Source of the DNA: Halisarca cf. caerulea
Taxonomy: Eukaryota; Porifera; Demospongiae; Chondrillida; Halisarcidae
NCBI GenBank assembly: GCA_963170055.1
Contig: CAUJGJ010000243.1
Location: forward strand, 295,001-359,000
Length of the DNA stretch: 64,000 bases
Direction of reading: 5' to 3'
The notes under the pieces are model-generated. The model searched no databases, was not told where the DNA came from, and was given only the letters and a program-made list of their open reading frames with translations. Below are positions 11,613 through 23,522 of this stretch, one piece after another (the stretch's first letter is position 1; each line of letters starts with the position of its first letter). A program made the position numbers and the translations under genes.

Positions 11613-12229
11613 TGTTTTCTTGGGAAGGCCATCCGGGTTGACATTTACTATGACAGCCTTCCACAAGCGAGTCTTTGTCTTCACCGTTACCCGTTCACCG
11701 ACCTTGAGTGGGCCTCGAACATCTTCATTCCTTCTAACTTTGGAAACCAGCTCAAAATACTCTTTCCCATCATACCTCGACGATCCATTATCCTCATACT
11801 TGAGTATAACTTTGTCCATAGTCCACTGAATCACTAAATAAAAGCGCAACAACTTTCTATGACTCTCAACAAAATTCGCGATGTTTCACCTCGATCGGGC
11901 AGCTTAGCGCCTTATTACAATATCGTGGTAGGAAGTTATGAATATTATTAATATTAGCGCGCCGTTAAATGTTGATGGCTTTCGGAAAAAAATTACCAGA
12001 TAGCGGTTAACGCCTTAACAGTAATGATTGTCTGGATTTTGGTTACTGTTTACCGTCACATTTTTTATGACGTGTACTGTACAGTGTTACTTTTAGTTAT
12101 TAATACTACATTTGCTTCTTATAATAGCTGCCCTTTAAGGTGCATATACAATTCAGCTTTCTTCTTTCTAAGAATTAAGGTACCTCCTACAAAAGTATTA
12201 TTAATATAAAAATTGATTTTATCTTTCAG

Positions 12230-12314
12230 GATATTGACTGTAATTACAGTGCCTTCACCATATGGGGGTAATAATGGTAGTAATGCTGGAGGGGGTGTCA
12301 CAATCCAGAGTTGA
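12230..12314 (+). other. Possible short exon, weak
   Basis: TTATCTTTCAG at 12219-12229 is a good acceptor. The following sequence reads ILTVITVPSPYGGNNGSN... and stops at 12312. A donor-like GGTAATA lies at about 12265. Its phase does not clearly join the downstream phase-1 exons, so it could be the end of another gene or chance. Nothing else is seen in 12082-12229. Confidence 0.2.
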
Positions 12315-12462
12315 AAAATTGTCTGCTTACTACGTATGCCTGTACCCGAGTTCTTGGGAATAATATTTTTTGTAAACCATACAGGTGCTTGCTCTTGTCT
12401 ATTGTCATGTAGGCTATTTTATGATGATTGATGATGATGAATATTTCTCTTCCTTTGTGCAG

Positions 12463-12675
12463 TAATACGTGAACTTCACCATAAGAAGAAGATCTTAGAT
12501 AATACAGAGTGCAAGACTATCTGCCATAGTGGAGCAAGGCATTACAAGTGTTATTTTGAGTTGACATTTGCTTTGCTAGCAAAACCTCATGAGAAAGTGA
12601 AAACTGCTATCAAAGTTTTGAAAAAAGCTAAAAATCCTGTGATTGACAAATTGCAGATTCCACAGTTCTTAAATG
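12463..12675 (+). CDS. Host-gene exon a, death-fold-like module
   Basis: The exon has a pyrimidine-rich acceptor (TTCCTTTGTGCAG) and a good donor (G|GTAAGG). It is 213 bp, phase 1 at both ends, and open in only one sensible frame. It encodes an amphipathic helical segment: KKKILDNTECKTIC, then YFELTFALLAKPHEKV, then AIKVLKKAKNPVI. The spacing of hydrophobic residues (a turn with ILDNTE, a helix, then LLAKP and a final helix) resembles CARD-type death-fold domains. That is a pattern judgement, not a homology result. It is the first supported exon of a plus-strand series that continues at 16046. Confidence 0.6.
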
Positions 12676-12720
12676 GTAAGGATTGGTGTATGATCATATG
12701 CAAAAATGTTGTGTTGTTTC

Positions 12721-14926
12721 CAGGTGCGGATCCAGAAAAAATAGGGGGGGGGGGGGGGTTGGGTTGGTTGGCGCCATATATTATGTTGGTAGATCTTTGC
12801 AGATTGCAATCCCAAATTCATCCTATAGATGTAGTCGTGCAGGGTCTGCCATGCGAGCCACCCCTTCCCCCCGTACTTTTGATTTATGTATTGTATGTAT
12901 GAATAGCATGGCATTGCATTCTTCCATTCCGATACCCATCTCGGAGTGGTAGTTACAAAGTACAGTGACAATAGTCTAAGGAGATACATGCACAGATGTG
13001 TATGTGAAGGGTATACAACTAGGGGTGTGTGGGGGTATGCTTCCCCAGGGAAAATTTGAGTTTTAGGTTATATCAGTGGTATCTGAGGCCATTCAAGGTT
13101 GATTTAAACACTCAAGTAGAGCCTTCTTTATTACAATAATTTACACTGCAGTTGGACTTTTTTCGGGTGGAAGCCCCTCTCCCCCACTGGATGGAACCCT
13201 GCCTAGGCCATAGCTGTAGTTGCACTGGATAGAACCCTGCCTTGGCCATAGCTGTAGTTGCACTGGATAGAACCCTGCCTTGGCCATAGCTGTAGTTGCA
13301 CTGGATGGAACCCTGCCTTGGCCATAGCTGTAGTTGCACTGGATGGAACCCTGCCTTGGCCATAGCTGTAGTTGCACTGGATGGAACCCTGCCTAGGCCA
13401 TAGCTGTAGTTGCACTGGATGGAACCCTGCCTTGGCCATAGCTGTATAGTTGCACTGGATGGAACCCTGCCTTGGCCATAGCTGTAGTTGCACTGGATGG
13501 AACCCTGCCTTGGCCATAGCTGTAGTTGGTTGTTGCATACAAAGAACACGAGCTTAGCTACACTGGATCACTGGTATATATGGCTTCCTCAATCAGCAAG
13601 ACTTGCCAACAATATTATTATTACTAGGTTTGAAAAGTTCATGCAGAATCTCATTAAAAGAAGCATTATAATATTACTTTAAGATAGAAATTGAATTGCA
13701 TAAACATTTCCACTTCGACTTACTGCTGCTTATGAAGCTGCTGTGCTAAATGTGTGGCCTTGTTTTGATTTGCAATGTATACTCTGGATGCAATTTTTGA
13801 GTGTGTTGTCTACCAGTTGATCCTTATCATAGTTTGAGACAAAGACTATGCCATGCAGTAGCAATGGTTTGTGATGTTTGTATTGCTTCAGTTGCGATTG
13901 ACACAAAAAAACAGTGTCTAGATTTTCTGATGTGTCTGGTGAATTAACAATTGCTCTTCATTTATATATTTTGATGTTTCAACTGATTTGCAATATTTCG
14001 ATTCAATTCGGCCTGGTTAAACATCCGAATTGACACAAGCAATGTGCCATGTATCACTGCAATCTGCACAAGACACCAAGTCACAATGATCCCTAGCTAT
14101 AGAGTATCTATGTTAGAAGTAACAGCTAGTATTAGTTTTGCCTTTCTTCTTCAAACCAACCTGCAGTGGGCAATATACTACAGGACCTAGCTTCATTTCC
14201 ATATCCCACACTACTACACGAGCAATAAAATCGAATTTGCTAATAATTATTTTGTTATAATCATTTGGCTATATAGAACTTTTTTATCCTTTCTTCGAGC
14301 AGTCCTTCGCTCACCGTGGCAAACTTCAAGCCGAGCTATCAGCGCCAATTGAACTAACCACCTGATAAGTGTTGTATTCACTGCGGACAGATTCTGCCAC
14401 AAAGTTGAATTTGTTCACAAAATAGCAGCACGGAGTGGAAGACGGGGAGCCATGATCTTCTGTTACGATCGAACACATGCTAACGGCTGTTAAAATGATA
14501 CAATATTCCCACCGTGACCGATTTTGTAATCTGGGACAAAATGTCTTCGAGATTTATGTGTCAAAATGCATGGGCGCCCAGATTGGACTCCCCTACCAAC
14601 GGAATTAGTTAACCTCCACTTGGTAATCATCGGCTATCATGATTGCACAATTGGGCAATAGTATGACATAATATTGCTAAAAACATGGCAAATTTGGCAA
14701 AAAGAAGTTGTTCGACCTTAAGGGTAGGTTTGGCATTGAAAGAGGGTTATTTACTGGTGATTTTAGTATCAATGGTGATTTTGCTTACATTTAACAGCTT
14801 TAACCTCGAGACAGAGTGATTCAGAAAATATTATGGTTCAATCTTGATTATTTCAGTACCAACTTTTTATCTAACCTTTAGCAACTGTGCTCCCCCCCCC
14901 CCCCCCCCCCCATAGATCCGCCCCTG
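12721..14926. mobile_element. hAT-like nonautonomous element with G/C-run ends
   Basis: The left end CAGGTGCGGATCC is followed by a run of G (near 12748). The right end has a run of C (near 14892-14911) followed by ATAGATCCGCCCCTG. These are imperfect TIRs of a type seen in hAT-like MITEs of invertebrates (recalled, not checked). The 8-bp flanks (GTTGTTTC and GTTCCTAT) match only partly. It contains a 38-bp tandem array (13172-13528) and no recognisable coding sequence. It lies in the intron after exon a. Confidence 0.45.
13172..13528. repeat. 38-bp tandem repeat, about nine copies
   Basis: The unit is CATAGCTGTAGTTGCACTGG followed by ATGGAACCCTGCCTTGGC. Copies are nearly identical (A/G at one site, T/A at another); one copy carries three extra bases near 13446. 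There are no spacers, so it is a minisatellite and not a CRISPR array. The 38-bp period breaks any reading frame. Confidence 0.95.
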
Positions 14927-16045
14927 GTTCCTATATATGTGTTTAAGAGTTAGCATAATTCAGGCTGGTTGGAATTGCATGGCGTCCTTCTGAGTCTGAA
15001 AATGGTCTTAACTCATTGTCATCTGTGAATAATTATCCTTCATCTCAGACCTTTTTTTAGTTGTGACTGGTTTTTTAATCAAATCTTTGTCAACTCAGTG
15101 GCAAAATGAGTTCATTGAAGAATGTTCGTAGTACTGTATTCACAGAAACATAATACTTACTACATTCAAATATGTACCAGTATTGAAAGTAACATGTTCT
15201 GAACTAAACGTGAATATTCTGATATAAACTCACCAAAAAATTAATGTTCTTGACCAAAAACATGCAACCACAAACAACAAACAGTGAATTTTTCACAAAT
15301 TTGTGATAATAATCAGCAGCCCAAATTGCTAAATCACAAATTTGTGAAAACTGAAAATCACAAATTTGTGAATTCCTGTTTGAGTTTGCTGGTGATAGGG
15401 CAATAACCTGTGAACTATCATGCACTTGTAAGAAAACAAGCTAAAATGGAAATTGTTGTTGGCCCAACATTTGCAAAGTTTTGATAACTTTCTTTTGGTT
15501 TTCAACATACCTCGCTAAAAACAAGGCTGTTTTGCATAGCAATATGCTTGTTTACAACAATCCTTGCAGATTTGTTATGAAAACAGTATGAAAGTTAGCA
15601 ATTTTGGCTACAAGCCAAATCAGAATTTTCACATTTACTTCAGAACATGTTAAGTGTAAACCCTTGTGAATGCAATTATGTGTAGACTAAGTATTATCTA
15701 TAATGATGTTTGCAAAAAGTACTATAGTTATGGTTTTATAGGATGAAATTTCAACAATTATAGTCCACAGAGTTTCATATGAAACATACGTACCATAGTG
15801 CTTATGTTTTTGAATGGGGTATACTTTGTGTGATAGTAATTTAAAATTGAATAAGATTATAATGCTGCTTTTGTCTGTTGTACAATGTCATGTAATTCAA
15901 CAGTCTTCTGGCACCTTCATGTTTTCTTTGAATTCACTCATTGTTCTGTGTAGTACGCATATTAAGATGTTCAAAAACCATCGACTCCTGTAAAAATTGA
16001 AAGTTACCTTCAATATTTATTGGGTCAATTTCACAGTGTGTGTAG
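14927..16045. other. Intron; palindromic CACAAATTTGTG cluster
   Basis: No exon was recognised here. TCACAAATTTGTGA or close variants occur at about 15294, 15335 and 15358, with a related CAACAAATTTGTGAA pair at 9711-9758. The cluster may be part of an unrecognised repeat. Confidence 0.4.
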
Positions 16046-16219
16046 ATTTGCACCAACTATTGAATCATGAAGATGTTAAAGAAATGAAGAGAAGACAGGA
16101 TTTGGAGTTAAAAGAGAGAATCATCCATGTTGTCTGTATGAAGGACTTTGCTGCTGTGAAAGAATTAGCTGATGTGATGGGACCTTATGGCTTCTCTGAT
16201 GAAAAGGACTGGCTACTAG
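16046..16219 (+). CDS. Host-gene exon b, helical module
   Basis: The acceptor is TGTGTGTAG and the donor G|GTAGGT. It is 174 bp, phase 1 at both ends, and joins exon a without a stop. It encodes LHQLLNHEDVKEMKRRQDLE, then KERIIHVVCMKDF, then AVKELADVMGPYGFSDEK. Predicted secondary structure by inspection is nearly all helix. The HEDVKEM turn and the later VKELADVMGPYG helix fall where CARD helices 2-3 and 5-6 would be. Function unknown; same series as exons a, c, d and e. Confidence 0.6.
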
Positions 16220-19200
16220 GTAGGTTGTGGGTATGTTGAACAGGGGTCTGGTGGGTGTTAGAACGTGTTCTAAGGGAACACTTTTATAGACATCTTAGAC
16301 CTGCCAGCAAAGCAGTATTCAGCATTAGTATAGGCATTTGGTGAAGACGTCTGTTTCATACCATTTGAATGTATTGGATTTCCCTTGACCAATCCTGTGA
16401 TTTGAGGTTTCCAAGGAACATCCACTACTGTTCTGCCCAGTGCTACTGATGAGGGGTGGATTCCCTTGAATAGGCTTTATAATACAATTTGGCATAACAG
16501 CAATGTTTTGTCCCAAGTTAATATCATGGCTGGTACATTTTACCTACTCTAGCTTTATTGTTGGAGTGTTTTTTTAGAAGTTAAGAGCAGACTTTCATGA
16601 TGATGCGTTTTATAGTATGGTCAAACCACGCGTTTACTTCGATTATGTTACAGCTAAAACCATTTTGTTACCCTATTATTTTTATGTGCACCGGCACATG
16701 CATGAGTAGAAGAGCTCGCAGGTATAACATGTACCTTTCGGAAAATTGAGGGGCATTGTGTGGTTTGTAAAGGAATTTGATTTAATACTAACACGTTTTA
16801 CTGATGTACACGCCTTAGTCACGTATAAGAATAACACCATCTTATGTCAACTGTTAAAATATTATTTAACAGGAATCTAACCATAATGTGCAAATTTGTA
16901 CCCTCAATGGTACACCAGCTGCAACAGTTGGACATTCAGTCAATATATCAATGTTTTGTAAACAATCAATGATTGTTTTGTGTTTAGTTGTCCATTGTTT
17001 TCAAAACAATCCTTTGATGTTATCTTTGATCTTGCCAAGAGGTGCAAATTTGTACAATTTTGGCTGTTTTTCATAAAAAATATTTGAATGGTTTACATAA
17101 GATAGTGTTGAATACAAAGTTGCCCGAACGATAAGCCTTTTTGTTCTCAAACAGAAGAGAATTGTATCGAATATCGTCTTCGTATGCACATTGAGCGTTT
17201 TTAGAACGTTCTTAAGAATATTCGTTCCTGTTGGAAGGAGTACGATGTCACCGATCGTTACCTTTGGTGGGTGACGTCATCATATCGCGTGACAGCCTTG
17301 TGACAAACAGCAAGAATGAGACTTCTTTAGTGACTGAGATTCTTTCCAAAACCTGGTCATCTAAACGCTTGTGTAGAGGAGCCATGTCGCGGGAGTTAGA
17401 TCACAACAGGTAAAGCTAAGTTTTCACTGTGGTAGATTTCGATAGCATGTTCCATTCCCGACATGTCCCCGAGTTTGTGGTTTTACTTTGGATGAAAAAT
17501 AACATTTCGTTGGACATCTCAGGAACGAAGAGGAATGGTAAGTTCTACCACGGTGAAAATTTAGATATTGTTGTTGGAAGGTTCTTAGCAAAGTATGGCT
17601 GCTCTAAACAATGGTTTACATGACCGGGTTTTGCACTAAATCTATTTTTAAGGTCCGAATCTATGGTCGTTTTTTTCGTCTTTGCGAAGCTGTTACAGCA
17701 AAGTTAACTGAACTGTTGTATCGTTCAATAGTTGTATTATTATTTAATGTGCTTGTTATACTTCATAAACACATTAAACGGAAGAAAAGTTGGGGGTGAT
17801 TACAGCTGACTTTCGGGCGGCCATTTTGTGGAGATCCCACATGTGGGACATGTCACACCTGCGCTGGCCATGAATGTTCAATGTTTGGACTTTGGATATT
17901 TGTTACTATTGATTTTCTGCTTGCATGAAGCAATATAATCAGGTGAGCGACAGTAATAAGTAAATTTGTTGCATTTTTCCACGGAATTTTCCCCCACCCC
18001 CCTCCCATGCAAAAGTGGTATTTTCCTTTATAAAAATGCTCAGGCCAGTTACATTTCTAAGTGCAAGCAAAATCTGGGAAGATCATAGAATTTGCTAAGT
18101 ATTAAATTGTCAGTTTCAACCCATTTGAATGCATTTTCAATTCCTTAGAAGCCAAATTGTGTCTTTTACCGAAAGTTTTCAAACCATCGCCGTTTACTCA
18201 GTTTGCTTTGTTCATTGCTCAAACACTATTATATTTAACACATCTATGCATAACTTTGCATTAATAATGCATTTATGGAAGACAAGTGGTAATACTGTAT
18301 TCGCTCTAAAAATTCGTCATTCAATTTTTCGTCAGGCACTAACCGGTATTTCCTCACTGTAACGATGACGAATGCTTGGCGCTCTAATTTTCGTCATTTT
18401 ACTCTAATTTTCGTCACTGACCGGAAGCAATCTAATCATCCGCCACAAAGGGTGTTGTTACTGGATTTCGTAGAATCAGCTAGCATTTCGGTATTAACTG
18501 AATGCGATGGATGAAGACTGCAGCGATTCTGACTTTGACAGTGAACTTTATCTTCCTTTGTACCAGTGATTTCCACAGCGTTTTTATAATGTTCGTTGCC
18601 AGCATCTTGCCGACAATTAACTCTACATCCGGAACCAAGGGACCAGGTGTCCTGGTAAGCGTGATAGCCACGCACAGCTGTTCGGACCTTCAGTTGAGTA
18701 GTCGCCATATTCACATACACCCATAAAACAAAACTGCTCTAATGTTTCTACATTCCTGAGATTTGTCAGATAATTCAAATGATGAAAAAATGGGCAAACA
18801 GCTGGTGACAAATATTTACAGCAGATACGGTATATGGCGCAATAGATGAAAATAACACAAAAACTGTGGTATTTTCGCGACAGCCATTTTCCACATTATA
18901 GTCAGGGGGGATATGAATGCCCTGTGTCAACATAATATGTTGGGCCAATGAAAAGACATAGTAAGATTTATTATTTTTAAACCTCAAAACAATAGTCATT
19001 CTGGCAACGTTTCACTTAATAGTCGTAGGTGTATTGTCACAAAAGACAGCTTCTCTTCCCTGCCTTTCTGCACTATTTGAATACGCTCAATGTTAAGATC
19101 TACTGCTAATAATGACCTTGCAAACAAGTACCAATAGGTTGTACATACCCTTTGACATTATATAATTTTGTCAGATAAACTAAATATTATTGGATAAATG

Positions 19201-20292
19201 ACAGGTAAGTGTATGTACAGTTTAGTGATGAACATTCCCAACCGAGTGTCGAATAAATGAGGTTTCTTAATAAACCTCAATTTACACTCAAACGCCTCTT
19301 ATCCTTGTCTTACCTTGTCTTATCTTGTCTTATCTTATCTTACCTTGCGACTGGACTCTGTCTGTAAGTCAAAAAAGTCCGTATGTTAGAATATAATATA
19401 AATTGTATACAAATTGCATACAATAATAGTGTGGCATACACTGATCTTGACATAATAAAGCCACAGTCGGACCATGCAATGCTTCTTGGAGTGTACAGAG
19501 TCTACAGAAGCATAGACTACATATTCGATTTTCTAAAGAACCTCCCAAATATCGCAGATCGATGGTTGAATTAGCGACTTTGTACTTGTCAGCTACAAAT
19601 TTCTGAGAACTTCCCTCCTTGATCTTGCCAATGACCCTCAATTTTGTGTCAAGAGACAGAACAGACTTGTTTTCCTTCCTTAGGATAGAGCTGATCATCA
19701 TTTTGAGAGTTTTCGACAACATGCAATGTTCGTGCACTACAGAAAATGAAATGGCTGCCTAGCATTGCACAATAAAATAGGTGTCCAGTAGACAGACGGA
19801 TCCGGATTAGAGGCGTCCGGATAAGAGGATCTCCCACCTGACATCTTGCAGTTGACTGTGGTATTGTGTATCAAGACTGCAGCAGTGGCTCATAATACTA
19901 TGTGGGGTTGACACAATAGAATGACCGTCTTTACTCTCAGACTGGAAATGAACTGGATTTGCATTAAATGCAGCCAAAACAGACTCGGAATACTTTTTGA
20001 AGTAAGACACACGGTTTGCATTACTCTTTTCAAACCAAATTTTTGGCAGATTGCATACTCGCCCAAAGAGTTTCTGGAATTGTTCTACAGGGTTTTCAGT
20101 CGTTTTTGTTGTGATAATGTCTACAAGGACTACTGTACTGCACCCACATTTTGCCATTTTCTCAGGCTGTGTAGTAGGCCTTATGGTGCACTCACCTGTG
20201 TTTGTTGCACTGTTAGTTTCTCCTGTCACTTCACTACTTTTGCAAGAGTCAGTGCAGAAGTTCTTACCATGATTTATTTTATTGTTCACTAG
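16220..20292. other. Intron between exons b and c
   Basis: Apart from the pogo-like remnant near 19290-19832, I recognise no gene. GTGCAAATTTGTAC occurs twice (near 16888 and 17043). TTTTCGTCA-type repeats cluster at 18305-18420. CACATGTGGGACATGTC at 17838 recurs at 24948 and, weaker, at 39332, and may mark ends of an unrecognised element. Confidence 0.4.
19290..19832 (-). pseudogene. pogo/Tigger-type fragment with CENP-B HTH remnant
   Basis: On the minus strand (about 19700-19558) the frame reads SLDTKLRVIGKIKEGSSQKF then VADKYKVANSTI, which is the classical CENP-B/pogo N-terminal helix-turn-helix. The frame then degenerates and no catalytic domain follows. GCCTCTTATCC near 19292 and the mirrored GGATAAGAGG near 19820 may be inverted ends. 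A 10-bp simple repeat (TTATCTTGTC-like) lies at 19300-19347. This is a deletion derivative, unrelated in detail to the intact Tigger at 33052-35072. Confidence 0.6.
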
Positions 20293-20472
20293 TGTATGTA
20301 AAATTGCACAAAGAAGGAGTGCTAACAGATAAGGATGTCCAAGATTTGAAGAAAATGAAGATACCATTTTTACAAAGAATTTGGAGACTTTTCATGAGCA
20401 AAGATCCGGATGCCCTAAGGAAAGCAGATGACATTTTTATGAGAAATGCAAGTTTGTGGGCAGTATTTCCAG
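20293..20472 (+). CDS. Host-gene exon c, CARD-like module
   Basis: The acceptor is TTATTGTTCACTAG and the donor G|GTATGT. It is 180 bp, phase 1-1. It reads VYVKLHKEGVLTDKDVQDL, then FLQRIWRLFMSKDPDALRK, then ADDIFMRNASLWAVFPG. Of the five large modules this is the most CARD-like: L-x2-EGVLT-x-(E/D)DV-x-DL followed by a LF-x-KDPDALR helix matches the usual order of CARD helices 2-5. No search was run. Nothing else is supported between 20473 and 21470 except a G run at 20572. Confidence 0.65.
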
Positions 20473-21470
20473 GTATGTATGTATTATGCTTTCTGCTTGT
20501 AATGTGTGTAGTACTATAATACCTATAGGCACTGTGTCTTATCTTACTTACTTCACTTTTTGTGTGGGGAGGGGGGGGGGGGACTTTCTGGATGTTTGTC
20601 TTATCTATTAGATTGACAACTGGGTTAAATTCAGTTCAGGGGCACAGAGTATTTATAACCATCCAGTAATAAAATGCAAAAATGGCCGTCTTGAAATAGC
20701 AGTTGACAAGATTTTCGCCCAGTTCTTCTTACTGAACAAAAGTTGTATATATTCCGCGCATGTTGGTACTTAACTAGCGATTGTTTCTATTGTCTGAAGA
20801 AAGATAGAGAGCTAGGAATATATAGCAGTTTCAGACAAACTTCACCTTGGTTACACCTTTTGATCCCTCTCAATTCATATGGAACAACATGAAAAGACAG
20901 AACAAGTGGTGAGCTATCCGAAATCATTCCGGGCTTTAGGTTATAATCATCCGTAAGAAAGTTACAACCGAAAAACCTGTTTTTTCACCCTCCAAACGGC
21001 CAAAAATTAGCATAAATGGTCCAATTGCAAGAAACTGCTTGCTTGTAGCACTATGCCAGTATTGATTTTCACAAACCGAAACATCTTGAGATTCCATCGA
21101 AGTTGGATTTGGTGGGATTCGAAGGCATCTGAGGTCTAACCAAGCGACTTTATCTTCGCCCTCAACAAAACTGCCATTTTCGTGACATTTCGCAGATACG
21201 TAGGCATAGCGTCACAAAAGACGCATTCTTCTCCCATTCTGATGATATGTGAAATTTCGTACTTCATCTGAAAGACGATAAATGGCGCATTAGAAACAGC
21301 TGCTAATTGATGACGTTGAAAACAACCACCGCCCACAATCGGAACAAGCAACAGACGGTTATAAACACCCTGTGTCACTTGTGTGGGCCCCTCTCCCTCA
21401 CCCCTTACAAATGATTATTATTACTGGAACCGCCCCATGTTGACAATGTGTATGAATGTATGTGCATGTA

Positions 21471-21860
21471 CGGTACTTTTCACAAAAAACTGGACGACGA
21501 ACGGCGGTCAGTCTGTGTACGTACGGTGACCGTCCGGGCATTGACCGCTGTACGTACGGCGTACGTACGGGTGTTGTTTGTACCTACGCGGTTTCTTTCT
21601 CTCTAGCTGACGCTTTCGCAATTGGCTTGTGGCTTTTGTCTTTCCGTCTTAAAACGAAATTCGCTACTTTACGTTCCTAAAATAAGCCATTCTTGCTCGG
21701 GAAACCGATTCCGGCGAACCGATATCAATGCGCAAAAATGACGTAATTATTATTGGCCTATCGTCCGTACGGCGTACGTCCGCGACTGTATGGTGTACGT
21801 CCGTTGATTGACCGCCCGTTTGACCGCCGTTCGTCGTCCAGTTTTTTATGAAAAGTACCG
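21471..21860. mobile_element. CGGTACTTTTCA-ended MITE
   Basis: The 39-bp TIRs begin CGGTACTTTTCA and end in GGACGACGAACGGCGGTC with one mismatch between ends. TA is on both sides (21469-21470, 21861-21862). The interior is made of CGTACG and GACCG motifs. It shares the CGGTACTT terminus with the 1946/2642/23523 family but differs from position 10 inward. It ends 114 bp before the acceptor of exon d. Confidence 0.9.
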
Positions 21861-21974
21861 TACGTTTCAGTATTCGCACTGAGTGCTGCATACATGTCAA
21901 TAGTACCTGTTACCGTATTACATACAAAGACAAAATTTACCATTTCACCTATTCTCTTCTCAATTGTTGTATAG

Positions 21975-22160
21975 TTTTGGCTGATATACAGGAATCTCAG
22001 TATTTATCGAACGAAGAATATTCCTCTCTTTTTGACCACCCTGCCACCTCACTACCAGACCTGATGAAAATTGCTATTGCCAAGGACAGACACACTAGTA
22101 AAGGTATAGCAGCTGTCCTCCAAAAACATGGCTATGATGTTCCATCTAAAACAGTGATTG
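21975..22160 (+). CDS. Host-gene exon d, death-fold-like module
   Basis: The start is set by the acceptor TCAATTGTTGTATAG, preceded by CTATTCTCTTC. The nearer AG at 21990-21991 would break the phase-1 pattern. The donor is G|GTAAGT. It is 186 bp, phase 1-1. It encodes ADIQESQYLSNEEYSSLF, then PDLMKIAIAKDRHTSKGI, then AAVLQKHGYDVPSK. The SQYLSNEEY turn and the AVLQKHGY terminal helix parallel CARD/death-fold layout and resemble exon e (KILDAHGF at the same place). Function unknown. Confidence 0.6.
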
Positions 22161-23522
22161 GTAAGTTGTGGTTGATTTGTGAAGTATAACATGGCATATA
22201 CAGATCTTTGCAATGTCTTTGCATAATAATATTAATACAATAGAATCTCGATATGTGACAGTTCACGCAAAAAGGTGCATTCGTGTGTCCGGTTATCAAT
22301 TTTGAAATTTCGCAGATCTCACAGGTTCTATGCAAGGTGCATCATTTTGGCACATTGTTAGGTCCCAAATCCATTTTATGTAATAGAAATCAATGTGGAA
22401 AGTATTATATTGAATAATTCATGCAAGCTATAATGACAGTCATGACCCTAATAACTATATTCATAGGGTAGGAATATTAATATAAATATAGAGAAATGGC
22501 TGATGGCATTGAAGTGAAAGGAATTGTTGGGTTTTATTGTCACTATTTAGTCAAAAATGCACTAGAATGTAATAAGTAGCTACAATTACGTATACCTACA
22601 GAAGTATTATAATATTTACACAGGGGCATTATAGCATATTTCAGAATGTGGGGATTTTAGGTGACAAAGTATTGGAATGTAGGGAATTTGTCACCTTTTT
22701 CATACACGTCATGACTACCTCTTAGGAAAACGTCACATTTGTCATCACAAGTTGCACAATTTCTGTCTGTAGCGGGAAATGTTTGCATATTGCGGGAGGT
22801 ACAATTTGAACATTTGCGCCGCAAAATCCGTCATTTTAAAGCTTTTAAAAGACGGATACGGTGATTAAAAGTATCAAATACCACATATGGACAATTTGCA
22901 TACACAAAAGTTGCAATCAATAACCATTCGCGCAAGGGTATTCACACAAAATCCCCGAAATTGGTATCTGAAGCCTAGGTATTTCACTAAAGTACCCAAA
23001 CAATATCAGAATCATACGATAATATCAAGAGTTACCCTATTAATATTGATGGTGAGAGGATTTTACAATAAAATAATACGAAGATCGGTTAAAATGACTG
23101 TAACTCACCCATAATCGTTCGTAAACAAAGATCGATTGATCAAAATCTAAGATTTAGTGTCCAACTTCCTTTGCTGATAAAAACTAAACACGACGACATA
23201 AAACGACGAAACTAACTTTGATATCGAAACTATAACAGTAACACAGCAAATTTTCATGCGCGCGATCATTTTGGAATAATACGTAACGTCATCAATGATG
23301 TCACATTTAAATGGCGGCTTCGAACTTGTCTCAAAAGAATGTAGAATCCGCACGTCTAGATGGCCCTTCTTTGCGACGGAGACTGCAAAAACTATTTCAA
23401 AGTACCCTTGTGTATTTGTTTATTCTGAGTGGAGAAAATATAACCAGGTACGCAAAAGATATAAGCATTTTTAAGGATTAATTTTCACTATTTTACAGCG
23501 GAGAAGTACATTTTTGGTTATA

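Larger units (their letters stand above)
9987..11819 (-). pseudogene. BEN-like domain gene inside the Tc1-like element
   Basis: On the minus strand one reading frame (the same frame throughout) runs from ATG 11819 to 9987. The N-terminal part (11819-11613) encodes a small acidic/basic domain containing GPLKVGERVTVKTK followed by LWKAVIVNV, which looks like a beta-rich module. It is interrupted by a repeat at 11270-11612. A Pro/Ser/His-rich linker follows (11216-10830), including four 15-residue repeats, then a Pro-rich stretch and a short coiled-coil-like segment (10530-10430). The last part has EEMASSTLKGRK followed by LNLGRLNLIDQLVQRRF, resembling the C-terminal half of a BEN domain. In-frame TAA codons lie at about 11008-11010, 10820-10822 and 10206-10208. 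The BEN call is by eye and moderate; a spliced version avoiding the stops cannot be excluded. Confidence 0.5.
7945..12079. mobile_element. 4.1-kb Tc1/mariner-like transposon carrying a second gene
   Basis: The 29-bp TIRs start CAGTACACGTCGTAAAAAAT, end in GTGACGGTA and differ at one position between ends. TA lies on both sides (7943-7944, 12080-12081). Inside are a plus-strand Tc1-type transposase (8145-9157) and, converging on it, a minus-strand BEN-like gene (9987-11819). Two smaller elements are nested (9404-9832 and 11270-11612). Subterminal GTTAACG motifs occur near both ends. Tc1 elements are usually 1.2-2 kb with one gene, so the second gene is unusual. Confidence 0.85.

Noticed and set aside
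13112..13549. Several repetitive frames, and a possible CRISPR-like array
   Set aside because: The 38-bp units are directly adjacent with no spacers and the period breaks every frame; it is a minisatellite.
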